A program made the translations under genes and the position numbers. A stretch of DNA of 29,760 bases, from assembly GCA_013824385.1 (NCBI GenBank), contig PNNU01000002.1, positions 1 to 29,760 on the forward strand, read 5' to 3'. The notes beneath the pieces were generated by a model. That model did no database searches, was not told where the DNA came from, and saw only the letters and a list, made by a program, of their open reading frames with translations. The stretch comes from Anaerolinea sp. Lineage in GTDB: Bacteria > Chloroflexota > Anaerolineae > Anaerolineales > Anaerolineaceae. Shown piece by piece: positions 1 through 8,051 of this stretch. Each line of letters starts with the position of its first letter. Position 1 is the stretch's first letter.

Positions 1-849
1 GAGCCAGAAATTTGGGAGGTGCTTAACATCGGCATGAAACCGCTCAGTAAGAGTGGGACGGAGATGCTGCCTGAGATACATGAAAATTATCTCATCCAGC
101 TCAAGATGGCTGAGAAGGGATACTGGGTATACGATTTTGCGCTGCCGATGCTGCTTCTGCATGGTCTGATGACCGAAAGAACAGACAGGCTGATCCACTG
201 GTTGAATATCTGTCCGCGCAAGCAGTTCACCACACTTGATACTCATGACGGCATCGGCGTCGTGGATGTCGTTGGGCTGCTGACGGACGAAGAAATTGAC
301 TATGTCAGAGAGAAGGTTGACGAGATCACACTTTCAGCGAAACCGTACCTGAAATATCCGGGCATCATGATCAAGACCTCGGGCAAACAAGCCCAGAGAT
401 ATCAGTTGGGATGTACCTACTATTCCGCCCTTAACTGTGATGACAGGGCGTATCTTCTAGCCCGAGTAGTGCAGTTCTTTACCCCGGGAATCCCCCAGGT
501 TTATTATGTGGGTTTACTCGCCGGAGAAAACGATATCGAAGCGCTGAAGCGCGGTGAGGAACCCAGAAGCATTAATCGCCACACCTATACCGAGGCGGAG
601 ATTGCCGAGGTTGTAACCAAACCGATGCTTCAAGACATGTATAAGATCATGCAATTCCGCAACACCCATCCCGCTTTTAACGGAGAGGTGAAAATCGGCG
701 AGGATCAGTCCGACGGTACACTGACCATCACATGGACAAACGACGCATGTTTTGCAAGACTGGATGCAGATTTTAAGGACAAGAACTTTTACATCACGTA
801 TTCAAACAGCGGAAAAGAAAAAGTATTCTATGCACAGGGAGAAAAATAA
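1..849 (+). CDS. Sucrose phosphorylase-type glycosyl hydrolase family 13 (GH13_18), 3' part
   Basis: The reading frame is open from the first base, so the N-terminal half, including the catalytic Asp nucleophile of the GH13 barrel, lies outside the window. About 282 C-terminal residues are present. The motif LLPEIHE-like (MLPEIHENY, near residue 25 of the visible part) carries the acid/base Glu, and TTLDTHDGIG carries the transition-state Asp. PGIPQVYYVGLLAG and INRH are typical of GH13_18. Family enzymes reversibly phosphorolyse sucrose, sucrose 6-phosphate or glucosylglycerate to alpha-glucose 1-phosphate in the cytosol. The exact substrate cannot be read from this half. A GTG at 19 could be mistaken for a start but is internal. 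The stop lies one base before the GTG start of the next gene, which implies co-transcription with the esterases. Confidence 0.88.
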   Translation, partial: EPEIWEVLNIGMKPLSKSGTEMLPEIHENYLIQLKMAEKGYWVYDFALPMLLLHGLMTERTDRLIHWLNICPRKQFTTLDTHDGIGVVDVVGLLTDEEIDYVREKVDEITLSAKPYLKYPGIMIKTSGKQAQRYQLGCTYYSALNCDDRAYLLARVVQFFTPGIPQVYYVGLLAGENDIEALKRGEEPRSINRHTYTEAEIAEVVTKPMLQDMYKIMQFRNTHPAFNGEVKIGEDQSDGTLTITWTNDACFARLDADFKDKNFYITYSNSGKEKVFYAQGEK

Positions 850-850
850 G

Positions 851-2344
851 GTGAACGATATAAAACTTCCGTTGATCTTTCAAAATGGAATGGTTCTGCA
901 GCGCAGGACGCCGGTGTGCATTTGGGGACGGGCAGCCGAGGTCAGCGAGATAACGATACAGCTTGCTGGCGAAAGTGCGCTCGCAGTAACGAAAAATGGT
1001 GAATGGAAGGCTTTCCTCCCCCCGATGGAAGCAGGAACGGATTACACCCTCAAAATATCCTCGGATGGCTGCGAGATAACCATTTACGATGTGGCTATCG
1101 GTGAGGTGTGGCTTGCGAGTGGCCAGTCCAATATGGAATTTCTGCTCAGAGATGACGCAGATGCAACCAGCGCCGCAAAGACAGACAATGCGGATATCCG
1201 CTGTTTTGAAGTACCAAAAATATCCTACCCTGGACAGGAAAATGACAGAGATTATTCCAAGGTCGGGCTGTGGAGGAAGGCATGCGGCAAAGAGGCTCTG
1301 TATTTCACCGCAGTGGGCTTCTATTTTGCAGAAAAGCTTTTTCAAACGCTGAACGTACCAGTCGGCATTATCAACTGCACATGGGGCGGAATCTCCGCCA
1401 GTGTGTTCGTAGCAGAAGAATACCTGACCGGACGTCTGAAATTCTTCCTCGACGAGGCAAAAAAAGCTCAATCGAAGATAGAACGTGATACCGAGCTTGA
1501 ACGATTCAAGGCTCTCCAAAAGAATATCGATGCGTTGCCCATAAATAACAGCGTGCCCAATCTTGCGCCCATCCATCTTGATAAGTCCATGATGAACACC
1601 ATGGAAGAAATGAACACTCTACGTCTGTCAGTCTATTCTCCGTTTCGGCCCTGCGGGCTATATGAAACTATGCTTAAGACCATCGTTCCCTATACCGTTA
1701 ACGGCGTAATTTGGTATCAGGGCGAATCGGATGAGCTGTTTGTGGATCTCTACGAGGAGCTTTTGCATGAAATGATCGTCAACTGGAGAGACTTGTGGCA
1801 TGATGAACTGCCTTTTATTTTAGTACAGCTGTCTTCCTTCGAATGCATGGTCGAGCCGTTGGACTTCGTACCCATACGCGCCATTCAGGAAAACCTGACG
1901 ATAACAATGGATAAGGTATGGCTCATTTGCTCAATGGACGTTGGCATGCGCTACGATATCCACCCGAAGAAAAAGAAACCCATTGGCATTAGGCTTGGTC
2001 TTCAAGCGCTATCCAAAGTCTACGGGCGATCGATCCTGGCAGATTCCCCGACAGTTGAGGGCTGTAAAAGAGATGGTTCGACGATATCCATTTGGTTTGC
2101 CAACTGTGGTGGCGGCCTTGAATGCCGCGGCGATCATCCTCAAACAGTAGACGTGAAGATAAACAATACCGTCGTGAACAAGCTGAAAGTCAATGTGTAT
2201 GATAACGTAATGCAGATCTCCTCGCCGGAGTTTGAAGCGGAAGGGACCGTTGTGGTTGAATTCTGTCGGCACCCTTATTGCGCAGATAATGTTTACAATA
2301 GCGCCGGATTACCCTTGCTGCCATTTTTCTGCCGCATCATATAA
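851..2344 (+). CDS. Sialate O-acetylesterase-type SGNH esterase
   Basis: A 497-residue protein of the sialic acid acetylesterase family (SASA, formerly DUF303), which removes O-acetyl groups from sugars; relatives act on sialic acids or acetylated xylo-oligosaccharides. The N-terminal beta domain contains the family-typical LPLIFQNGMVLQR. The nucleophile motif GQSNME is at residues 91-96 (Ser93). GVIWYQGESDE is the second SGNH block, and the DIHPKKKKPIGIRLGLQAL region supplies the C-terminal catalytic His. I chose the GTG at 851, one base after the preceding stop, because a GGGAG ribosome site precedes it and the homology begins there; the open frame extends upstream to 752 inside the phosphorylase gene. 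No signal peptide is visible, so the enzyme is probably cytosolic. The true substrate is unknown. Confidence 0.86.
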   Translation: MNDIKLPLIFQNGMVLQRRTPVCIWGRAAEVSEITIQLAGESALAVTKNGEWKAFLPPMEAGTDYTLKISSDGCEITIYDVAIGEVWLASGQSNMEFLLRDDADATSAAKTDNADIRCFEVPKISYPGQENDRDYSKVGLWRKACGKEALYFTAVGFYFAEKLFQTLNVPVGIINCTWGGISASVFVAEEYLTGRLKFFLDEAKKAQSKIERDTELERFKALQKNIDALPINNSVPNLAPIHLDKSMMNTMEEMNTLRLSVYSPFRPCGLYETMLKTIVPYTVNGVIWYQGESDELFVDLYEELLHEMIVNWRDLWHDELPFILVQLSSFECMVEPLDFVPIRAIQENLTITMDKVWLICSMDVGMRYDIHPKKKKPIGIRLGLQALSKVYGRSILADSPTVEGCKRDGSTISIWFANCGGGLECRGDHPQTVDVKINNTVVNKLKVNVYDNVMQISSPEFEAEGTVVVEFCRHPYCADNVYNSAGLPLLPFFCRII

Positions 2345-2346
2345 GC

Positions 2347-2385
2347 ATAAACTCGTGTTTATCGGGGGAGGCGTTATACCTCTCC
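2347..2385 (+). other. Double hairpin between the acetylesterase and the next esterase gene
   Basis: Two adjacent inverted repeats follow the stop codon. ATAAAC/GTTTAT has a 4-base loop (2347-2362). GGGGAGG/CCTCTCC (2365-2385) has a 7-base loop and one G-U pair. No T tract follows, so this is more likely an RNA processing or stability element, or a weak terminator, than a full Rho-independent terminator. Confidence 0.35.
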
Positions 2386-2433
2386 ATGTAAGAGTCGTTG
2401 GATAAGAAATGATTGTTAGGTAGAGAGGATCAA

Positions 2434-3270
2434 ATGTCTATTCTAGAATACACTTTTGAAAGCGAATGCTTGAAAAACAATACCCAAATAACTGTCGTCC
2501 TTCCGGATAAACCCAGGGAGCTAACACCTGTCCAGTTTTATGGAAACGATCATAAGTACAAGGTGCTCTGGCTGCTGCACGGTACATTCGGAGACCATAC
2601 AGACTGGATACGTAAAACGAATATTGAAATGTATGCTGCCGAAAGAAACCTAGTTGTGGTCATGCCGTCAGCGTTGAATTCCAATTACTCAAACTGGAAC
2701 GACTTCATGCTCGGTTATAAGATGTACGATTTCCTCACCGAAGAACTGATGCCGCTAATCTACGGCTGGCTTCCTGTGTCTGACAAGCGTGAGGATAATT
2801 TCGTTGCCGGTCTGAGCATGGGCGGCCGCGGCACAATTAAATACGCAGTCAACCACCCCGAAAAATTCGCTGCTGCCGCAGTACTGTCCGCAACACCTAT
2901 GGACATGTCATCCATGGGTCCGGATAACCAGTGCCCAATGCTCAACACTAACAACGAAAGAATGAGAGCCACCCTCATGAACGCCGGAGGACTGGAGGCG
3001 TTCCTAAATTCCAACGAAAACGTTTGGGCGATCCTCGATAAACTTGCTAAGACAGAGACGCTGCCGCGGTTGATGTTTGCATGCGGCCAGGAAGACGTGA
3101 TGCTTTACGAGTTTTACAAGATATTTCAAAAGCATGCTCATGAGATCGGCCTTGAAGCTCACTGGTTTGAGTTGCCAGGTTACAAACACGAATGGCGCTT
3201 TTGGGACCTGGCGATACAAGAAGCTCTGGATTTCTTTGGCCTTGATGAAAAAGGTGGAAATCCGTATTAA
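2434..3270 (+). CDS. Esterase D/tributyrin esterase-type alpha/beta hydrolase
   Basis: A 278-residue carboxylesterase of the PF00756 (esterase D, EstA/tributyrin esterase, feruloyl esterase) type. LLHGTFGDHTDW forms the oxyanion region. GLSMGG holds the nucleophile Ser128, GQED holds the likely catalytic Asp221, and KHEW holds His252, so the triad is complete. The ATG at 2434 is chosen over an upstream TTG at 2413 because an AGAGAGGA ribosome site lies between them. It has no signal peptide. It is the first of three neighbouring genes of the same fold (2434, 3307, 4088), which look like diverged duplicates. Family members cleave short acyl, acetyl or feruloyl esters; specificity cannot be assigned. 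Confidence 0.85.
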   Translation: MSILEYTFESECLKNNTQITVVLPDKPRELTPVQFYGNDHKYKVLWLLHGTFGDHTDWIRKTNIEMYAAERNLVVVMPSALNSNYSNWNDFMLGYKMYDFLTEELMPLIYGWLPVSDKREDNFVAGLSMGGRGTIKYAVNHPEKFAAAAVLSATPMDMSSMGPDNQCPMLNTNNERMRATLMNAGGLEAFLNSNENVWAILDKLAKTETLPRLMFACGQEDVMLYEFYKIFQKHAHEIGLEAHWFELPGYKHEWRFWDLAIQEALDFFGLDEKGGNPY

Positions 3271-3306
3271 ACACAGGCACGGTTATTTTTGCAGGAGGAT
3301 GGGATT

Positions 3307-4086
3307 ATGGCTTTTTTCGAATTCAATGCATTATCGGTGGTTATGTGCGGTTCGTTCGCTGCCCGCATATTCATTCCGGAGATGGTCAAGCTGCAACTGG
3401 ACGACAAAGAGCATAAAACAAAATATCCGATACTGCTGCTTTTACACGATTCGGGCGGAGCGGCTGTAGACTGGCAACAGACTCCTGCCGAGCGCTGCGC
3501 AGCGGAGAATGGGATATTTATCATTGCACCGGACGTGCAACACGCATTGGGCACGGACATGGTATACGGGCCGAAGTATGAAACCTTTATCAGCAATGAG
3601 CTGCTTAGTATTTGCCGTAACCTGTTTCCGATCTCTTCAGACCCTGCGAACAATTGGATCGGCGGTGTCGGCACCGGCGCATACGGTGCTGTCAAGACCA
3701 TGATGCATCATCCGGATATATTCAGCAAGGCTTTCTCCATCGACGGCATCCTTGATATGGGCGCCATTATTAATAAAGCTCTGGCAGGTGAAGAAACTGA
3801 TATTCACCACGATTCAGCTTCGTTGGCAGCAGTATTCGGTGACCTTGAGCAGTTCGAAGGCAGCGATAATGATCTGTTCGCTCTTGCAAATCGTCCCGTT
3901 CAGAATAAATTCCTGTTTCTATGCCGGGAAGATGAAAGCCGTATCGGTGAAAGTGCCGCAATTGCGGACAAGTTGAAGGCAGCGGCGGAATTTACAAAGA
4001 TACCGTCCGGTGCCGACAGCTTCAGCCAACAGCAAAGTCTGCCCAAGGCCATCAGATGGGCATGTGCGGAAGAGGAGACGCTTTAA
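3307..4086 (+). CDS. Esterase-like protein lacking the nucleophile (probable pseudoenzyme)
   Basis: A 259-residue protein related to its two neighbours. It keeps the LLLLHDSGGAAVDW oxyanion region and the order of the fold. Where the neighbours have GLSMGG or GFSMGG, this protein reads GVGTGAYG, with Gly122 in place of the catalytic Ser. The C-terminal segment that gives GAHNW or GYKHEW in the neighbours reads GADSF here, so the His appears lost too. The frame is intact and has a good AGGAGG ribosome site (about 3293-3298) before ATG 3307, so this is a maintained gene rather than a decayed one. It may serve as a binding subunit, a chaperone or a partner of the active paralogues; this is inference. 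The domain at 11877 shows the same loss. Confidence 0.75.
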   Translation: MAFFEFNALSVVMCGSFAARIFIPEMVKLQLDDKEHKTKYPILLLLHDSGGAAVDWQQTPAERCAAENGIFIIAPDVQHALGTDMVYGPKYETFISNELLSICRNLFPISSDPANNWIGGVGTGAYGAVKTMMHHPDIFSKAFSIDGILDMGAIINKALAGEETDIHHDSASLAAVFGDLEQFEGSDNDLFALANRPVQNKFLFLCREDESRIGESAAIADKLKAAAEFTKIPSGADSFSQQQSLPKAIRWACAEEETL

Positions 4087-4087
4087 T

Positions 4088-4897
4088 ATGGCTAATATAA
4101 GACTTTATTACTACTCTCAAGCACTGCGGACAAAAGTTGGCGTGAATGTCATTATCCCTGAAAACACATGGGGCCATTCGCTGGCAGATCGCCCGCAAGG
4201 ATACAAATATCCTGTTTTATGGCTGCAGTCCGGCGGCGGGTTTGATTACACCGACTGGCAGCGTTATACGGCGATTGAATTATATGCTGCCGAGGCAGGA
4301 ATTGCAGTGGTGTGCAGCGGAACATACTGTTCCGGTTACATGGACACAAAGCATGGTAACTTCAAGTATTTCACTCAGCTTTCCATTGAGACCCCGCAGG
4401 TGGTGCGGCACCTGTTCCCGCTTTCTGAGGACCCTGCAAAAAATTACATTGCAGGCTTTTCAATGGGAGGTTACGGCTCTCTGAAGTGGATGCTGAGAGA
4501 CCCTGAACAATTCGCGGCTTTTGGGCTGTTTTCAGGTGTGAAGAATGCCGCCGACTTTCTTCCTGATAAGGAAGACAATACAGACAGTTTCTTCATGTTT
4601 GCCATGGCTTTTGGCTGCAAGGCCAATATTGTTAACACCGAAGACGATATCAGCTACATGATCATGAAGCAGAAGGCCGCCGGCAAGAAATTCCCGAAGG
4701 GTTATATCGCCACCGGGCAGGAAGATACCCATTATCTGGGCAACATGGAATTCATGAATAAATACCGCGAAATGGGACTCGAATTTGTTGAAGTCATTGA
4801 CCACGGTGCCCACAATTGGGAATACTGCAACAGGCACATCAAAAAGTATATTGATTGGCTGGAAATTGAAGATACATATAAGAGGCTGACCGAGTGA
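4088..4897 (+). CDS. Esterase D/tributyrin esterase-type alpha/beta hydrolase
   Basis: A 269-residue active-looking paralogue of the gene at 2434. LQSGGGFDYTDW is the oxyanion region. GFSMGGYGS carries Ser125, GQED carries the likely Asp213, and GAHNWEY carries His242. The start ATG 4088 follows the previous stop after one base and is preceded by GAGGAG, so translation is probably coupled to the pseudoenzyme gene upstream. That pairing fits an active/inactive partnership. No signal peptide is seen. The C-terminus (HIKKYIDWLE) is the usual last helix of the fold. The substrate is not predictable beyond a carboxylic ester. Confidence 0.85.
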   Translation: MANIRLYYYSQALRTKVGVNVIIPENTWGHSLADRPQGYKYPVLWLQSGGGFDYTDWQRYTAIELYAAEAGIAVVCSGTYCSGYMDTKHGNFKYFTQLSIETPQVVRHLFPLSEDPAKNYIAGFSMGGYGSLKWMLRDPEQFAAFGLFSGVKNAADFLPDKEDNTDSFFMFAMAFGCKANIVNTEDDISYMIMKQKAAGKKFPKGYIATGQEDTHYLGNMEFMNKYREMGLEFVEVIDHGAHNWEYCNRHIKKYIDWLEIEDTYKRLTE

Positions 4898-4925
4898 TCG
4901 GTTGAAAACAAGAAAGGCAATACTC

Positions 4926-6455
4926 ATGAAAAAGGAAAATTTACTGCTACGCCCCGGCACACCGGATGATGACAATAGGGATTATCTGCCCGAAAGGATC
5001 AAGGGCAGCGATATCGTTGTCAATGAAAATGGCAACAATTCACAGCCTTACCCTGAAAGGCTCAAAGAATTCAATGAAGCGCTGACCTCTGATGGGATGG
5101 TCGACGTGTGGTATGAATATGTGCCGTCAAGCTACGATCCGGCAAAGAAAACGCCTCTTATCGTATCCATGCACGGTGGTCTTATGACCGGCTGGGGCCA
5201 GGCGATCTACACCTCCTGGACCATCATGGCGGAAAAACATGGTTTCATCGTAGCCTTCCCAAACGCCTCCAGCAAGCGCATATGGAGTGTGGAATGGGGC
5301 AAATGGCGCATGGACGATGAAAAGAAGGAAAATGAAGAGGCTCCTGGAGAGTTGCCCGAAACCCCTGCAGACATCAAAGACAACCATGACGCTCAGATGG
5401 CTCTTGCGCTCATCGAAAAGATGAAGGGCAAATATAATATCGATGAAGAGCGTATCTTCATGCAGGGCATGTCCATGGGGGACCTGATGACATCGATGTT
5501 CGCCCGCAACTACGGCAATATTCTGGCAGGTGCGGCTGGCTCCGGATGCGCTACCTTCCTCTCATTGCTTTTTGACGAACAAGGCAGGATAAAGAACAAG
5601 GCAGGGCACCTTGACATTTGGCAGTCAAGACCGGAATTGAACAATATTCCGCCTGATGAGAATGATTCGCTGATTGTCAATAAGTACAACCGCTATTACT
5701 GGATGAAAATCAATGACTGCGACCCTGTTCCTGAGATCAGCATTGTCGGGGAAGACAATTTTGCCTTCTATAAGGGCAGCAGAGCAGACGTGACGTATCT
5801 TGATATTAAGAACCGCGACCACGGTCAGACACTCGATGACGCATCTCTGGTCTGGAATTACATGTTTTCAGGTGTGCGCAGAAAAACCGATGGAACTATC
5901 GTCCATAGCGATTCCAATTTCCCGCGCAGGGGAGACAAATTAGCAATAGCGGTCGCAAAGGACTGCGACAACGCATGGCGAAACAACCATGTCGTACCGA
6001 TGCGGACGAAGGCGGTTTACTGGCAGAAGCTTAAATACCACGGCCTGAACGGCAACCAGGAGGTCAGAGGCGAGTATCTTTGTGTACCGCTATCCTTCCT
6101 GAGTGAGACGTTCGGCGCGAAGTATGAGCCTGGTGAAGACACGCTGGTTGTGGTGATAACTCTTCGAGACGGCAGGGTATTGCAATTTGCCCGGGGAAGC
6201 ATCGGCTGCGTAATAGATGACAATCTCCGCAGTATGTACTGTGAGGCGTTGCACAGAGACGGTGAGTTACTGGTTTCAATTGAGTGGTTCTGTCGTTATC
6301 TGTTTACCCTCGACGTTTCGTATTGCGATGAAGTTGTTTATGTGACGGACCACTTCTCAGTTCTCTCTGCCAACATGGCGGACTTGATCAAGGATCTGCT
6401 TGGCAGCGGTGGAAAGCTGCCAGATTATGAAAAGATCCCTGAGATTGATGAATAA
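4926..6455 (+). CDS. LpqC/PHB depolymerase-type esterase with C-terminal Cu-amine-oxidase-N-like domain, copy 1
   Basis: A 509-residue two-domain protein. Residues about 1-45 form a conserved opening (PGTPDDDNRDYLPE, then VVNENGNNSQPYPERL) shared by three tandem paralogues. Residues about 60-350 are an alpha/beta hydrolase of the LpqC/polyhydroxybutyrate depolymerase/feruloyl esterase type: MHGGLMTGWG is the oxyanion loop, GMSMG carries Ser183, and RDHGQT carries His299. Residues about 375-495 (YLCVPLSFLSETFGAKY, then a VxITLRDGR strand, a Cys/Asp-rich turn and SIEWFCRYL) match the repeat pattern of the copper amine oxidase N-terminal domain (PF07833). The ATG at 4926 is preferred to TTG 4902 because AAGAAAGG precedes it. 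There is no signal peptide, which is unusual because PF07833 domains are normally extracellular. Confidence 0.8.
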   Translation: MKKENLLLRPGTPDDDNRDYLPERIKGSDIVVNENGNNSQPYPERLKEFNEALTSDGMVDVWYEYVPSSYDPAKKTPLIVSMHGGLMTGWGQAIYTSWTIMAEKHGFIVAFPNASSKRIWSVEWGKWRMDDEKKENEEAPGELPETPADIKDNHDAQMALALIEKMKGKYNIDEERIFMQGMSMGDLMTSMFARNYGNILAGAAGSGCATFLSLLFDEQGRIKNKAGHLDIWQSRPELNNIPPDENDSLIVNKYNRYYWMKINDCDPVPEISIVGEDNFAFYKGSRADVTYLDIKNRDHGQTLDDASLVWNYMFSGVRRKTDGTIVHSDSNFPRRGDKLAIAVAKDCDNAWRNNHVVPMRTKAVYWQKLKYHGLNGNQEVRGEYLCVPLSFLSETFGAKYEPGEDTLVVVITLRDGRVLQFARGSIGCVIDDNLRSMYCEALHRDGELLVSIEWFCRYLFTLDVSYCDEVVYVTDHFSVLSANMADLIKDLLGSGGKLPDYEKIPEIDE

Positions 6456-6470
6456 TAAGGAGAAAACATC

Positions 6471-7976
6471 ATGACTTTCAAAGTGAAACTGCGTGCGGGC
6501 ACACCGGATGATGACAATAGGACCTATCTGCCCGAAGCAATCAAAGGCAGTGATATAGTCGTCAATGAAAATGGCAACAACTCTCAGCCATATCCAGAAA
6601 GGTTGAAGGAATGCCACGGCGTGATAGCCGACGGTCTTATGGACACATGGTATGAATATGTGCCTGCAAACTATGATCCTGCGAAAAAAGTGCCGCTGGT
6701 CATTGGCAACCACGGCGGCCTCATGACCGGCTGGGGGCATGCGATTTACACCTCCTGGACGCTGGTGGCTGACAGAGAGGGCTTTATCGTCGTATTCCCC
6801 GATGCGCATTCTCTGAGAATGTGGGCAGTAAAGGGTGTGTTTGATAACTTTGATCCTGCCACGGCACCCGACTTGCCGATACAGACGGTACCGAATAACA
6901 TGAAAGATAATCACGACATGAATTACCTGCTCGGACTCATTGAGTTGATGAAGACAAAGTACAGCATCGACGAAGGCCGCATCTTCATGCAGGGTATGTC
7001 CATGGGTAACCTGATGACTTCCCAATTTGCCCGTTATTATGGCAATATACTGGCAGGCGCGGCAGGTTCCGGTGGCCCTACCCGGCCGGATATGTTGTTT
7101 AACAAGGATGGTTCGATCAAAAATGAAGCCGGCCACCTTGCTGTCTGGCAGTCTAGACCGGAGAAAAACGGTACACCACCTGGGAAACAATACAGTGAGT
7201 TTGTTGTCAACAAATATAACCGCTTTTACTGGATGAAGATCAACGAGTGCGATCCCATCCCGCAGATCAGTATCGTTGGTGAGAACAATTTTGCATTCTA
7301 TCACGGCAAAAAAGCCGATCTTGTTTATCTGGATATCAAGAACCGCGACCACGGACAGACCCTCGATGAAGCGTTCCTTTATTGGGACTACCTCTTCTCC
7401 GGCACCAGACGTGAGACGGATGGAACAATCACCCACACCGATACCCTGATTCCCCGCACGGGTGACAAGTTTGCCATCGCCTTGACCGATGGTTGCAACA
7501 TGGCATGGTTTAAAAACAGCCTCGTAGAAATGGGCGGTTCCGCCATCCATTGGCAGAAGCTGAAGTACCATGGCCTGGATGGAGGCCAAAAAGTCAGGGG
7601 TGAGTATCTTTGCGTACCGCTGTCGTTTTTGTGTGAAGTCTTCAATGCTAAGTACGAACCCAGCGAGAACACGCTGAGTACGGTGGTGACCTTAAAAGAC
7701 GGCAGGGTACTACAGTTTGCCCGGGGAAGTATTGGCTGTGTGATAGACGATGATCTTCGCAGCATGTATTGTGAGGCACTGCACCGTGACGGCAAATTGC
7801 ATGTAAGCGTAGAATGGTTCTGTCGGCATCTGCTAAATCTACAGGTGTCCACGTGTAACGGAGTGGTGTATATCACCGACCACTTTGTGGAACTGTCCAC
7901 TTTCATGGCGGATTTAATCAAGGATTTGCTCTATGACAAGGCTTTTCCGGATGACTTCAAGAATTTAGAAGCCTAA
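6471..7976 (+). CDS. LpqC/PHB depolymerase-type esterase with C-terminal Cu-amine-oxidase-N-like domain, copy 2
   Basis: A 501-residue close paralogue of the preceding gene, with the same layout: conserved N-terminal block (GTPDDDNRTYLPEAIKG), hydrolase core with NHGGLMTGWG, GMSMG carrying Ser177 and RDHGQT carrying His294, then the stalk-like domain (YLCVPLSFLCEVFNAKY onward). The gap to copy 1 is 15 bases and contains AAGGAG before ATG 6471, so the genes are co-transcribed. The copies are similar over their full length, which indicates gene duplication rather than separate acquisition. Loop regions between the oxyanion block and the nucleophile differ most, so specificity may have diverged. 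No signal peptide is visible. Confidence 0.8.
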   Translation: MTFKVKLRAGTPDDDNRTYLPEAIKGSDIVVNENGNNSQPYPERLKECHGVIADGLMDTWYEYVPANYDPAKKVPLVIGNHGGLMTGWGHAIYTSWTLVADREGFIVVFPDAHSLRMWAVKGVFDNFDPATAPDLPIQTVPNNMKDNHDMNYLLGLIELMKTKYSIDEGRIFMQGMSMGNLMTSQFARYYGNILAGAAGSGGPTRPDMLFNKDGSIKNEAGHLAVWQSRPEKNGTPPGKQYSEFVVNKYNRFYWMKINECDPIPQISIVGENNFAFYHGKKADLVYLDIKNRDHGQTLDEAFLYWDYLFSGTRRETDGTITHTDTLIPRTGDKFAIALTDGCNMAWFKNSLVEMGGSAIHWQKLKYHGLDGGQKVRGEYLCVPLSFLCEVFNAKYEPSENTLSTVVTLKDGRVLQFARGSIGCVIDDDLRSMYCEALHRDGKLHVSVEWFCRHLLNLQVSTCNGVVYITDHFVELSTFMADLIKDLLYDKAFPDDFKNLEA

Positions 7977-8051
7977 GTGCATAAAGCGGAGAACAGTGAA
8001 TGATTCTCATTAAACCAGCAGTTTAACAGGTTAGAAAGGTCGGGTCTAAAA

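Noticed and set aside
794..1576. A 260-codon - strand frame
   Set aside because: Antisense to the acetylesterase gene, with Cys/Phe-rich unpatterned translation and no ribosome site.
3267..3701. A 144-codon - strand frame
   Set aside because: Opposite the pseudoenzyme gene. The + strand frame has a ribosome site and homology to its neighbours, so this one is a shadow.
6357..7589. Long open frame (410 codons) on the - strand
   Set aside because: It lies wholly antisense to two paralogous esterase genes with clear motifs. The codon bias of those genes keeps the opposite frame open. Its translation shows no known domain.
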